Source: Flavobacterium antarcticum DSM 19726 (GTDB lineage: Bacteria; Bacteroidota; Bacteroidia; Flavobacteriales; Flavobacteriaceae). From it: 64,000 nucleotides of DNA. The stretch is taken from assembly GCF_000419685.1 (NCBI RefSeq), contig NZ_ATTM01000004.1, positions 124,001 through 188,000 on the forward strand, read 5' to 3'. How positions within the stretch are numbered: position 1 is the first letter of the stretch; every line of letters starts with the position of its first letter. A model generated the notes under the pieces. That model did not search any database and was not told the DNA's origin. It saw only the letters and a list, made by a program, of their open reading frames with translations. The position numbers and the translations under genes were made by a program. Below are positions 18,310 to 26,925 of this stretch, piece by piece.

Positions 18310-20286
18310 TTAGTAAGCTATTAATTCTTTCAAAGCTTCTTCAAAACGACCTTTACTTAAATATTGATCTTCCAATGCTTTCGTAAAAGGAATCGGGGAA
18401 TCTAAACTGGCAACTCTTTTTACAGGTCCGTCTAAATATTCAAAACAATGCTCCATAATCATTGCAGAAATATCACTAGCAACTCCACCGAACATGGTAT
18501 CTTCTTGTAGAATAATCGCTTTACCAGTTTTCTTTACTGAAGCGTAAATTGCATCAGTATCTAAAGGTTGTAATGTTCTCAAATCTAGCAAATCAGCACT
18601 GATTTCAGGATTATTTTTCAACGTATCCAAAGCCCAATGTACTGCTGCTCCAAAAGCAATAATTGTTACGTCTGTACCTTCTTTCAACAAAGCGGCTTTC
18701 CCAAAAGGAATCGTATAATAATTTTTAGGAACATCTTGGTGAATGCTTCGATACAATTGTTTGTGTTCAAAAAACATAACCGGATTTGGGTCGTTAATTG
18801 CGGTATTCAACAAACCTTTCGCATCAATAGGAAAAGCCGGATAAACTACTTTCAAACCTGGTGTTTTTGTAAACCAAGCTTCATTGGTTTGTGAGTGAAA
18901 TGGTCCTGCTTGAGTTCCTCCACCACAAGGCATTCTTACTACAACGTCGGCATTTTCTAACCAACGGTAATGCGATTTTGCCAATAAATTTACGATTGGA
19001 TTGAAACCTGTTGACACGAAATCAGCAAACTGCATTTCAACAATTGCTTTATGTCCGTTAATCGAAAGTCCCATTCCTGCAGAAACCACCGCACTTTCGC
19101 AAATTGGCGTATTTTTTACTCTTTCTTTACCAAATTGTGCCACAAAACCATCCGTGATTTTAAACGCTCCACCATATTCGGCAACGTCTTGACCCATGAT
19201 GACAAGATTGTCGTATTTCACCATTGATTCTCTTAAACTATTTGAAATCGCATCAATAAAACGAATGTTTTCTACTTCTTCCGAAGGTTTAAATTCTTCA
19301 AAATCGTACGGTTTGTAAACGTCGTTCATTTCACCATCAAATGTCGCTTCGATATCCGCTTCGGTTTGAACCATAGCCCAATTTTGGTCAATTTCCAATT
19401 TGATTTCAGCGTGAAGTTCTTCGTCTAATTCTTCCGAAAGCACTTTTTCATCTTTCAAAAAGGCACGGTAATTTTCAACTGGATCTTTAATCGCCCACAT
19501 GTCCATCAATTCTTGCGGAACATATTTCGTACCACTCGCCTCTTCGTGACCACGCATTCTGAAGGTTTTAAATTCCAATAAAACAGGTCTTGGCGTTTCA
19601 ATCATCGACTTCTTCAATTCAGACAATTTATTGAAAACTTCTAAGATGTTATTTCCATCGATAATATGCGATTCCATTCCGTAACCAACTCCTCGATCGG
19701 CTAAGTTTTCGCAACGGTATTGTTCGTTTGTAGGTGTAGAAAGTCCGTAACCGTTGTTTTCAATTACAAACATTACTGGTAATTCCCACACCGAAGCAAT
19801 ATTTAATGCTTCGTGGAAATCGCCTTCGCTTGTTGCTCCTTCACCCGTGAAAACCGCTGTAATTTTACCGTTTTTCTTTAATTTGTTTGCCAAAGCAATT
19901 CCGTCGGCCACTCCCATTTGAGGTCCTAAATGCGAAATCATTCCGATAATTTTATATTCTTGTGTTCCAAAGTGAAACGAGCGATCGCGTCCTTTTGTAA
20001 AACCTTCTCCTTTTCCTTGCCATTGCGAAAATAAACGGTGCAAAGGAATATTTCTTCCTGTAAAAACACCTAAATTCCGGTGCATTGGTAAGATGTATTC
20101 ATCTGTATCCAAAACTGCAGTCACTCCACAAGCAATGGCTTCTTGTCCGATTCCTGAGAACCATTTAGAAACTTTTCCTTGACGGATTAAAATCAGCATT
20201 TTCTCCTCAATTAATCGAGGCTTTAAAATGCGTTTATATAAATCAATTAACTGATCGTTGCTCAACTCTTTTTTATCGAAAATCAT
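18310..20286 (-). CDS. Fused E1 alpha/beta subunit of a 2-oxoacid dehydrogenase complex
   Basis: This 658-residue protein joins the two subunits of a thiamine-diphosphate E1 component. The alpha half carries the TPP motif (GEGATSEGDFHEALN ... ENNGYGLS) and the RMRGHEEASG phosphorylation-loop region. The beta half begins near residue 340 (RFIDAISNSLRESM) and has GQDVAEYGGAF and the PCGGGTQAG region. It decarboxylates a 2-oxoacid and passes the acyl group to lipoyl E2. The substrate is probably a branched-chain 2-oxoacid, as usual for this Bacteroidota fusion, but pyruvate is not excluded. E2 and E3 genes are not adjacent. Confidence 0.88.
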   Translation of the reverse strand: MIFDKKELSNDQLIDLYKRILKPRLIEEKMLILIRQGKVSKWFSGIGQEAIACGVTAVLDTDEYILPMHRNLGVFTGRNIPLHRLFSQWQGKGEGFTKGRDRSFHFGTQEYKIIGMISHLGPQMGVADGIALANKLKKNGKITAVFTGEGATSEGDFHEALNIASVWELPVMFVIENNGYGLSTPTNEQYRCENLADRGVGYGMESHIIDGNNILEVFNKLSELKKSMIETPRPVLLEFKTFRMRGHEEASGTKYVPQELMDMWAIKDPVENYRAFLKDEKVLSEELDEELHAEIKLEIDQNWAMVQTEADIEATFDGEMNDVYKPYDFEEFKPSEEVENIRFIDAISNSLRESMVKYDNLVIMGQDVAEYGGAFKITDGFVAQFGKERVKNTPICESAVVSAGMGLSINGHKAIVEMQFADFVSTGFNPIVNLLAKSHYRWLENADVVVRMPCGGGTQAGPFHSQTNEAWFTKTPGLKVVYPAFPIDAKGLLNTAINDPNPVMFFEHKQLYRSIHQDVPKNYYTIPFGKAALLKEGTDVTIIAFGAAVHWALDTLKNNPEISADLLDLRTLQPLDTDAIYASVKKTGKAIILQEDTMFGGVASDISAMIMEHCFEYLDGPVKRVASLDSPIPFTKALEDQYLSKGRFEEALKELIAY

Positions 20287-20588
20287 AATAATCTAGCTTA
20301 TGTTGGGTTGTTTTTTTAACGTCCCAAAAATAGCAAAAAATAACAGTATAAGTCTGAAATGTTAGCGAATTTTTCGCAACACAACATTGTTTAAATAAAA
20401 TCTTATACCATTTTTAAAAAAATTATTTTAGATCATTAATAGAAATTTATTTCAATTAAATCCGCTGCATTACAGCGCGATATTGTCCCGCTAATTACTT
20501 TTAATAAAAAAGAATGCTGTTGAAAATAATCTACTGACTTTCGGCCTAATCTTTGTAACTTTGAAGACTTGAAAATTCGCTACAAAAC
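20287..20588. other. 302-bp divergent intergenic region (E1 gene / mutS2)
   Basis: On the minus strand TATTTTTG (20332-20325) is a -7 element for the E1 gene, about 38 bp before its ATG. On the plus strand TAACTTTG (20556-20563) is a -7 element for mutS2, 25 bp before its ATG. A dyad, GTTAGCGAA/TTCGCAAC, spans 20361-20380 with one bulged base; it could be an operator or part of the leader. I see no open frame in the rest. Confidence 0.55.
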
Positions 20589-22757
20589 ATGATTTCGATT
20601 ACCGAAAAAACCCTTGATGATTTACAATTTCCTACCATTTTAGAAACGATCGCTTCGCATTGTGTAACTGAAATTGGCAAAGAAAAAGCCTTACAAATAC
20701 TGCCTTTCAAAGAGAAAGAACTGCTGATGAATGCCTTGTTGCAAACGTCCGAATATGTGGCTTCGTACACGAATAATAACGTAATTCCAAATCATGGTTT
20801 TGACAACATTCACCACGAGATTAAATTTTTAGGAATTCAAAATAGTTCATTAGAAGTGGGAAGCTTTCGAAAAATTTCGGCGCTTTCTGAAACTTCAAAT
20901 GTTTTACTCTTATTTTTTAAAAAATTCGAAGACTATTATCCTCATTTATACAAAATGTCATTTGAAGTGGCGTACACAAAAGACATTGTAAAGTTTATTG
21001 AGGAAATCGTAGACAAGCACGGTGAAGTAAAAAATAATGCTTCAGCGGAATTATTAGATATTCGAAAACAAATAAATGTAGTTCGCGGAAAAGTAAATCA
21101 AAGTTTTGGTGCGGCATTATCGCAATATAATGGCTTAGGCTATTTAGATGATATTAAAGAAAGTTTTGTCGAAAATCGTAGGGTTCTTGCAGTTCTTTCC
21201 ATGTACAGACGAAAAGTGAAAGGTTCCATTTTAGGAAGTTCAAAAACGGGAAGCATCGCTTATATCGAACCAGAAGCGACTTTACATTACTCGCGCGAAT
21301 TGAGTAATTTAGAGTACGAAGAGAAAGAGGAAATTAAACGAATTCTGCGGTATTTAACTGAAAATATTCGTCCGTTTCTGCCTTTGCTCATTCAATACCA
21401 GGAATTTTTGAGTACAATAGATGTGATTTCGGCAAAAGCCAAATATGCCAATAGAATCAATGGAATTTTGCCACAAATTACAAATAACCGAAGGGTTTAT
21501 TTTAGAGATGCCTTCCATCCTATTTTATACCTAACCAATAAACAGAAAAATGAAATAACGCTTCCGCAAACTTTTGAATTCACACAAGAAAGCAGAATTA
21601 TTGTTATTTCAGGTCCAAATGCGGGAGGGAAAACCATATCGTTGAAAACCGTTGGCTTGCTGCAATTGATGTTGCAAAGTGGAATGCTAATTCCCGTTCA
21701 CGAACGAAGTGAAACCTTTTTGTTTGAACGAATTTTGACTGATATTGGCGACAATCAATCTATTGAAAATCATTTAAGTACTTACAGTTATCGACTGAAA
21801 AACATGAATTACTTTTTGAAAAAGTGCAATAAAAACACGCTTTTTCTGATTGACGAATTTGGGACAGGATCAGATCCTGAATTAGGTGGTGCTTTAGCAG
21901 AAATATTTCTAGAAGAATTTTACCATCGAGAAGCATTTGGAATTATTACAACGCATTATTCAAATCTGAAAATATTAGCAAATGAACTGCCTTTTGCTCA
22001 GAATGCCAACATGCTTTTTGACGAAAAAACGTTAGAACCTTTATATAAATTGGTATTAGGTCAAGCCGGAAGTTCCTTCACGTTTGAAGTGGCACAGAAA
22101 AATGGAATCCCTTTCGGACTCATCAATCGTGCAAAGAAAAAGATTGAAGTTGGGAAAGTACGCTTTGATAAAACCATTGCTACTTTGCAAAAAGAGCGAT
22201 CCAAACTGGAAAAAACTTCTACCAGTTTAAAAGAAGAGGAAATAAAAGCACGCGAGGAAAGCAAGAAATTAGAATCGACGAACGCCAAAGTAAAACAGAA
22301 ATTGGAAAGCTACCAAGAATTGTACGATAGTAATCAAAAGTCGATTTATTTAGGTCAAAAAGTCAATGATTTAGCAAACAAATATTTCAACAATAAGAAT
22401 AAAAAAGAGTTGGTTGGCGAATTGATGAAAATGGTAGAAATAGAAAATTCAAAAAGAATTAAAACCACAGCCAAAGAAATTAAAGTCATTGAACAGAAGA
22501 AAAAAGAAGTAGTGCAAGAAGTTGCTGTTCAAGTAGAAGAGATTCGTCAAGAGAAAAAGGAAAAAAAAATTAAAGCGGCATTAGTTCCTGAAAAACCTAA
22601 AGTAACTCTAAAGGTTGGCGACCGTGTCCGAATGTTTGACGGAAAATCCATTGGAACTATTGATAAAATTGAACGTAAAAAAGCCGTAGTTAATTATGGG
22701 ATTTTTACGTCGAACGTAGCGTTAGAATTGTTAGAATTTGTAGAAGCCAAAAAATAA
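20589..22757 (+). CDS. mutS2: MutS2-family ATPase lacking the Smr domain
   Basis: A 722-residue MutS-family protein without the mismatch-recognition domain. It has Walker A GPNAGGKT (342-349), LIDEFGTGSDP (Walker B), and ITTHYSNLK (switch). A long charged coiled coil (about 510-650) is followed by a small beta-rich tail (KVGDRVRMFDGKSIGTID). Typical MutS2 ends in a Smr nuclease domain of about 80 residues. That domain is absent here, since the stop follows the KOW-like tail. In other bacteria MutS2 suppresses recombination or rescues collided ribosomes. Start ATG is the first in frame. Confidence 0.88.
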   Translation: MISITEKTLDDLQFPTILETIASHCVTEIGKEKALQILPFKEKELLMNALLQTSEYVASYTNNNVIPNHGFDNIHHEIKFLGIQNSSLEVGSFRKISALSETSNVLLLFFKKFEDYYPHLYKMSFEVAYTKDIVKFIEEIVDKHGEVKNNASAELLDIRKQINVVRGKVNQSFGAALSQYNGLGYLDDIKESFVENRRVLAVLSMYRRKVKGSILGSSKTGSIAYIEPEATLHYSRELSNLEYEEKEEIKRILRYLTENIRPFLPLLIQYQEFLSTIDVISAKAKYANRINGILPQITNNRRVYFRDAFHPILYLTNKQKNEITLPQTFEFTQESRIIVISGPNAGGKTISLKTVGLLQLMLQSGMLIPVHERSETFLFERILTDIGDNQSIENHLSTYSYRLKNMNYFLKKCNKNTLFLIDEFGTGSDPELGGALAEIFLEEFYHREAFGIITTHYSNLKILANELPFAQNANMLFDEKTLEPLYKLVLGQAGSSFTFEVAQKNGIPFGLINRAKKKIEVGKVRFDKTIATLQKERSKLEKTSTSLKEEEIKAREESKKLESTNAKVKQKLESYQELYDSNQKSIYLGQKVNDLANKYFNNKNKKELVGELMKMVEIENSKRIKTTAKEIKVIEQKKKEVVQEVAVQVEEIRQEKKEKKIKAALVPEKPKVTLKVGDRVRMFDGKSIGTIDKIERKKAVVNYGIFTSNVALELLEFVEAKK

Positions 22758-22763
22758 ATTACG

Positions 22764-23177
22764 ATGAATTTACCCGAAAATAAAAAGATTATTCTGTTTG
22801 ATGGCGTTTGCAATTTGTGCGACAATGCGGTTCAATACGTAATTAAACACGATAAGAAAGATGTATTTAGATTCGTTCCTTTGCAATCAGATTTGGGTAA
22901 AGAAATTTTAAGTTATCTAAAAGTGGATACCTCTAAAATGGACAGTATTATTTTGTACGAACCCGGAATCGCTTATTTTTATAAATCCGATGCCGCATTG
23001 GAAATTGTAAAGGATTTGAATGGTTTTTTGAAATGGTCCATTATTTTTAAAATAATCCCTTCAAGTTTACGAAATCCAATTTATGATTATGTGGCGAGAA
23101 ACCGCTATAAATGGTATGGAAAAAAAGATGCATGTCTGATTCCTACACCGGAATTAAAAGAAAAGTTTTTAGCATAA
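22764..23177 (+). CDS. DCC-family thiol-disulfide oxidoreductase-like protein
   Basis: A 137-residue soluble protein of the DCC/DUF393 family. The signature is IILFDGVCNLCDNAVQY, with C16-x2-C19 resembling a thioredoxin-like active site and preceded by the DGxC pattern. RFVPLQSD follows. Function is not established for the family; a thiol redox role is inferred from the CxxC. It starts 6 bp after mutS2 and is probably cotranscribed. A bidirectional terminator follows. Confidence 0.8.
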   Translation: MNLPENKKIILFDGVCNLCDNAVQYVIKHDKKDVFRFVPLQSDLGKEILSYLKVDTSKMDSIILYEPGIAYFYKSDAALEIVKDLNGFLKWSIIFKIIPSSLRNPIYDYVARNRYKWYGKKDACLIPTPELKEKFLA

Positions 23178-23178
23178 A

Positions 23179-23210
23179 AAAAAGCCGTTTCAGTTGAAAC
23201 GGCTTTTCTG
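23179..23210. terminator. Bidirectional terminator between the DCC gene and dps
   Basis: A near-perfect stem (23181-23192 with 23195-23206; effectively 10 bp with a 6-nt loop) is flanked by A-rich and T-rich tracts. It lies between convergent stop codons at 23177 and 23228. Confidence 0.8.
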
Positions 23211-23227
23211 TTATTATGAACTTGGAA

Positions 23228-23707
23228 TTACAAACTTTCTTCAGCCCAAGCTCTCATCATCCAAACGGTTTTTTCCTGTTCGGCAATAAAATCACTCATT
23301 AAAGCGTTTGTTCCTTCATCATGAATATCGTCTGATTTATTCAATATCGAACGTTCAATTTTCAGTAAATCAGATAAAGAATCAATAATTAATTGAACTG
23401 CTTTTTCATCATTCGAAATGTCTTTACCCACTTTCAATTTATTGTGTTTGATATAATCTTCAAACGTATGCAATGGTTTTCCGCCAATTGTCAAAATCCG
23501 TTCGGCAACCATATCTACTTTTAATTGTGCATCGTTGTATAATTCTTCAAATTTAACATGTAATTCAAAAAATCGTTTTCCGCGAATGTTCCAGTGAATT
23601 CCTCTTAAGTTTTGGTAATATACTTGGAAGTTCGATAATAGAACGTTTAGTTCTGTTACCATTTCTGCTGATTCTTTCACGGGTAATCCTAAAATATTCG
23701 TTTTCAT
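23228..23707 (-). CDS. dps: Dps-family DNA protection ferritin
   Basis: A 159-residue miniferritin of normal length. The ferroxidase ligands are in place: H38 (GIHWNIRG), H50 (FELHVKF), D65 and E69 (VDMVAERILTIGG). The dodecamer oxidises Fe(II) with H2O2 and stores it, shielding DNA. It is divergent from oxyR, with a candidate OxyR site in the 110-bp gap, so induction by peroxide is likely. Confidence 0.93.
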   Translation of the reverse strand: MKTNILGLPVKESAEMVTELNVLLSNFQVYYQNLRGIHWNIRGKRFFELHVKFEELYNDAQLKVDMVAERILTIGGKPLHTFEDYIKHNKLKVGKDISNDEKAVQLIIDSLSDLLKIERSILNKSDDIHDEGTNALMSDFIAEQEKTVWMMRAWAEESL

Positions 23708-23769
23708 ATTTGTATTTTAATGGTTAAAAATTTTCTACCTTAAAATTACAAAATATTTACCATTTTAAG

Positions 23770-23801
23770 TATAACCAAAACTTATAGTTTTCTTAAATTT
23801 G
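23770..23801. promoter_or_regulatory. Candidate OxyR operator between dps and oxyR, with oxyR -7
   Basis: TATAA-N7-TTATA (23770-23786) is a LysR-type inverted repeat and contains the half-site pattern ATAA-N7-TTAT, close to the ATAG-N7-CTAT block of OxyR sites. It overlaps the expected -33 region of oxyR, whose -7 element is TAAATTTG (23794-23801). Binding there could repress oxyR and activate dps. Confidence 0.5.
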
Positions 23802-23817
23802 CTAAAAATATGATATA

Positions 23818-24759
23818 ATGACAATTACTCAATTGCACTATGTTCTTGCTGTCGCGGAACACCGAAATTTCACTTTAGCAGCCGAAAAATGTTTTGTAAC
23901 CCAACCTACATTGAGTATGCAAATTCAGAAAATTGAAGAGGAATTAAAAATTCAAATCTTTGACCGTACGAAGAAACCAATTCAGTTGACAGAAGTGGGC
24001 GAGAAAATTGTCGCACAAGCAAAAAATATTATCATTGAAGCGGATCGGATCAAAGACATTGTAGAACATCAAAAAGGTTTTATTGGTGGTGAATTTAGAT
24101 TGGGAATTATTCCTACGATTATGCCCACTTTACTTCCAATGTTTTTGAACAATTTCATTAAGAAGTATCCAAAAGTGAAGTTGATTATTGAGGAACTCAA
24201 TACCGATGAAATTATCAACAGACTCAAGAATGGACATCTAGATGCTGCAATTGCTTCTACTCCTTTACAAGAAGAGAAGTTAAAGGAAATTGTATTGTAT
24301 TACGAACCTTTTATGGCTTATATTCCTGATAGTCATAAAATTGCAGATAAGAAAGAAATTGAAATTAGCGATTTAAATATCGACGAGATTTTACTCTTGC
24401 AAGATGGACACTGTTTTAGAGATGGAATTTTAAACTTATGTAAAAATTCAGGAACAAGTACGGGAAGTTCTTTTCAATTGGAAAGCGGTAGTTTTGAAAC
24501 TTTGATAAAACTAGCTAATGAAGGATTGGGCACTACTTTACTCCCATTCTTACATACTTTGGACTTGAACGAAAGAGACAAGAAACACTTGCATCATTTT
24601 GTAGAACCAAAACCGGCTCGAGAAGTGAGTCTGATATTTCCAAAAACAGAATTAAAAATTCACATTATTGATGCTTTACGCAATACAATTGCTGGAGTTG
24701 TTAAAGGAGCAATCGCTTTTCATAATGTGCAAATTATTAGCCCATTAGCTAAAAAATAA
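23818..24759 (+). CDS. oxyR: Peroxide-sensing LysR-type regulator OxyR
   Basis: A 313-residue LysR-family regulator. The N-terminal helix-turn-helix (FTLAAEKCFVTQPTLSMQIQ, about 18-37) binds DNA. The regulatory domain contains GHCFRDGILNLC, with cysteines at residues 199 and 208, the same numbers and the same spacing as the redox pair of E. coli OxyR. It should form a disulfide on H2O2 exposure and activate dps and katA, both in this window. Start ATG at 23818; an upstream ATG is followed at once by a stop. Confidence 0.93.
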   Translation: MTITQLHYVLAVAEHRNFTLAAEKCFVTQPTLSMQIQKIEEELKIQIFDRTKKPIQLTEVGEKIVAQAKNIIIEADRIKDIVEHQKGFIGGEFRLGIIPTIMPTLLPMFLNNFIKKYPKVKLIIEELNTDEIINRLKNGHLDAAIASTPLQEEKLKEIVLYYEPFMAYIPDSHKIADKKEIEISDLNIDEILLLQDGHCFRDGILNLCKNSGTSTGSSFQLESGSFETLIKLANEGLGTTLLPFLHTLDLNERDKKHLHHFVEPKPAREVSLIFPKTELKIHIIDALRNTIAGVVKGAIAFHNVQIISPLAKK

Positions 24760-24784
24760 AAAAGGAGCTAAAAAGCTCCTTTAA
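24757..24784. terminator. Bidirectional terminator downstream of oxyR
   Basis: A 9-bp perfect stem (24761-24769 with 24774-24782) with an AAAA loop is flanked by A-rich sequence on the left and T on the right. It lies between the oxyR stop and the stop of the convergent small gene at 24786. Confidence 0.75.
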
Positions 24785-24785
24785 C

Positions 24786-24980
24786 TTAATTTAATAGTAA
24801 TTGACAATGTTGTAATTCTGGTTTTTCTTCCGTGTATTGCATCAACCAATCTTTCAATTGTTCGATTTCGTACGGCAATAAATTGACAAGTGCTTTTCTA
24901 ACTTCCTTGCAAAATAGTAATGGATCAAAGCTGACTCTTTCCAAAACATTCTTAGTGTAACTGAACATGGTTTTCTTCAT
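24786..24980 (-). CDS. Small conserved protein, 64 residues
   Basis: The open frame extends further upstream, but the likely start is the internal ATG giving MKKTMFSYTKNVLERVSF. The product is a soluble, helical, acidic-tailed small protein containing LLPYEIEQLKDWLMQYTEE. I recall similar short proteins in many Flavobacteria but no function. It is convergent with oxyR and about 105 bp downstream of mnmD-family gene start codons on the other side, with no obvious operon. Confidence 0.6.
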   Translation of the reverse strand: MKKTMFSYTKNVLERVSFDPLLFCKEVRKALVNLLPYEIEQLKDWLMQYTEEKPELQHCQLLLN

Positions 24981-25088
24981 AATTTCCGACTTCCTGTTTT
25001 TTACAATTGATGAACTCAAATTTAATCAATTTTGCAATAGCTTAAACATGTGAAACGTTAATAAAAACAAACAGTAGTGTTAAAGAAA

Positions 25089-25748
25089 TTATTTAGAAGC
25101 GCGAAACATTTCTCTTTTTCCCGGAGGTCCTGCTAACTTTTCAACAGAGAAACCAACTTCAATCATGCTTCTTTTCACAACACCTCTTGCGGCATAAGTC
25201 ACAAGAACTCCACCTAGTTTTAAAGCGTTATACATCTTTTGAAAGATTTCAGTACTCCAAAGTTCTGGTTGCACTCGGTAACCAAACGCATCAAAATAAA
25301 TCAGATCAAAAGCTTCCGCGTCATTAATTTCATTAAAAAATTGCTTCCGCTTGTTAAGGTAGAAAGTCTCTGAAATTTTAACATTTGAATTCCATTCACA
25401 GGTATGCATTTTTTCAAATTCCTGCTCAAAATCAGTTGCTTGAAGTTCAACAACGTAATTCATTTGTTCAATTTCGTTAAATTCGACAGGATAGGCTTCT
25501 ACTCCAGTGTAATGTATCTTTACAGCATTTATCTTCGCTTCAAGAAAAGTAATAAAGGCGTTTAATCCTGTTCCGAAACCAATTTCTAAAATAGACAGCT
25601 CTTCTACCTTAAATTGTGAAAAACCATTTTTTATAAAAACGTGTTTAGCTTCTTGAATGGCTCCATGTTTCGAATGGTAATTTTCTTCCCATTCAGGGAG
25701 ATATATTGTAGTAGAACCATCAGATGTTTGAACAATTTCTCTTTTCAT
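25089..25748 (-). CDS. mnmD: tRNA U34 5-methylaminomethyl methyltransferase MnmD
   Basis: A 219-residue SAM-dependent methyltransferase corresponding to the N-terminal domain of MnmC. Motif I is ILEIGFGTGLNAF, and the family-specific end VTYAARGVVKRSM with AGPPGKREM is present. It methylates the wobble uridine (nm5U to mnm5U) of certain tRNAs. The FAD oxidase domain of MnmC is absent. Its ATG directly follows the TAA of the cytochrome lipoprotein gene, so translation may be coupled. Confidence 0.88.
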   Translation of the reverse strand: MKREIVQTSDGSTTIYLPEWEENYHSKHGAIQEAKHVFIKNGFSQFKVEELSILEIGFGTGLNAFITFLEAKINAVKIHYTGVEAYPVEFNEIEQMNYVVELQATDFEQEFEKMHTCEWNSNVKISETFYLNKRKQFFNEINDAEAFDLIYFDAFGYRVQPELWSTEIFQKMYNALKLGGVLVTYAARGVVKRSMIEVGFSVEKLAGPPGKREMFRASK

Positions 25749-26192
25749 TTATTTAATATACAGTTTTTTGATTCTTGGAATTGGTCCGCCACATTTTACT
25801 TCGTGGCATTGAATACAGGCGTCAATTCCCGAATTAAAATGTTCTTTTGCATTTTTAGGATCTTCGTAAATCAATTCTTGTGAACGAATAAAGTGATTTG
25901 CTTGTGCTTTAAAAAATGCGTCATTCTCTTGTTCATCAGTCATAACTGACGAGTGAATTTTTAAGAAATGATTTGGAAATTTACCAATGGTATCGCCTTT
26001 TTTAATCCGCTCTTTTAAAATTTCATTGTCTTTGTACATTTGCTCCATTAACGAGGCCATCTCTGACATTTCGTACATGTCGAAATTTTTAGTAGATTGC
26101 TTAGCTTCCTCTTTATCACAAGATTCTATATCCTCATTTTTACAAGAAAATAAAACCAACGCAACCAGTACAACTAATATAAAATTTTTCAT
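25749..26192 (-). CDS. Monoheme cytochrome c-like lipoprotein
   Basis: A 147-residue lipoprotein: hydrophobic signal ending LVLFSC, cysteine 17 as probable lipidation site. A single heme-binding CIQCH lies near residue 127, followed by EVKCGGPIPRIKKLYI. There are several methionines in the N-terminal half (MYEMSEMASLMEQM), one of which could be the sixth heme ligand. It probably carries electrons at the periplasmic face of a membrane, but the partner is unknown. The start codon overlaps the stop of the DUF4920 gene by one base. Confidence 0.72.
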   Translation of the reverse strand: MKNFILVVLVALVLFSCKNEDIESCDKEEAKQSTKNFDMYEMSEMASLMEQMYKDNEILKERIKKGDTIGKFPNHFLKIHSSVMTDEQENDAFFKAQANHFIRSQELIYEDPKNAKEHFNSGIDACIQCHEVKCGGPIPRIKKLYIK

Positions 26193-26683
26193 TATTTCTG
26201 AATCAAAACTCCATTTGCTTCGAAACCATATTTTACTTCTGGAGCGGTAATTTGTGCAATTTCTGTCTCAGATTTTCCGCCATCTTTAGCGTAATGCCTC
26301 AATTGGTTTACGGAAACGCTGTCAATAAAGGCTTTTCCACTTAAAATCGTAATGCTTTTATCAGCGTTTTTGGGAACAAAAAATTCATAATCTTTGAATT
26401 TTACAAACGTTTCTTCGTCTCCTGGAAGCGCAATTGACATCCAACATCCTTTCTTTTTACATACTTCTTTGATTTCCGATTTGAACTTCACATCAATCGT
26501 ATCTCCAGGTTTTAAATCTTGGTATTTCCTCAACATTTCTTCAGAAGTTAATGCGTCGTCAGCTGCAATTTTTTCACCAAAACTTTCATACGTAGCTTGT
26601 TTTTCAGCCACTATTTGCTTTTGTTCGTCTTTACAACTGATTAGCACTAATAAAGCGCACGATAGTATTAAGATATTTTTCAT
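26192..26683 (-). CDS. DUF4920 lipoprotein
   Basis: A 163-residue exported protein. The frame can start with TTG at 26692, but the ATG giving MKNILILSCALLVLISC is likelier and yields a good lipobox (LISC). The mature part has EVCKKKGCWMSIALP and ETFVKFKDYEFFVP, typical of the DUF4920 family. The Cys-x4-Cys-Trp pattern could be redox active or bind metal. Function is unknown. It is the first gene of a coupled set with the cytochrome lipoprotein and mnmD genes. Confidence 0.7.
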   Translation of the reverse strand: MKNILILSCALLVLISCKDEQKQIVAEKQATYESFGEKIAADDALTSEEMLRKYQDLKPGDTIDVKFKSEIKEVCKKKGCWMSIALPGDEETFVKFKDYEFFVPKNADKSITILSGKAFIDSVSVNQLRHYAKDGGKSETEIAQITAPEVKYGFEANGVLIQK

Positions 26684-26708
26684 AATTTTCAAATTGATAT
26701 ATTTAAAA

Positions 26709-26716
26709 CAAAAATA
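26709..26716 (-). promoter_or_regulatory. -7 element of the DUF4920-cytochrome-mnmD operon
   Basis: On the minus strand TATTTTTG fully matches TAnnTTTG, 25 bp before the ATG at 26683. No clear TTG at -33 is visible. Confidence 0.45.
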
Positions 26717-26913
26717 GACAGATTATTTAAATATGTACTATTTGTGTAATTAATTTATGTAAAAAGCAAATTTAACCTTTAGAATCAAATTGTTATATAA
26801 TTTAGTTAACGTATATTTCCTTGCAACCTAAATACAGTACTAAAAAAGTAAGGTGAAAGCAAATCATTTAGATTAAGCAGTAAATAACAGTATTAAATTT
26901 TATCCTGTTCACG

Positions 26914-26921
26914 TATATTTG
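26914..26921 (+). promoter_or_regulatory. -7 element directly before the DUF1543 gene
   Basis: TATATTTG is followed by 4 bp and the ATG at 26926. By the usual position of the element, transcription would start at or within a few bases of the start codon, giving a leaderless mRNA. The -33 region is weak. Confidence 0.5.
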
Positions 26922-26925
26922 TAAT

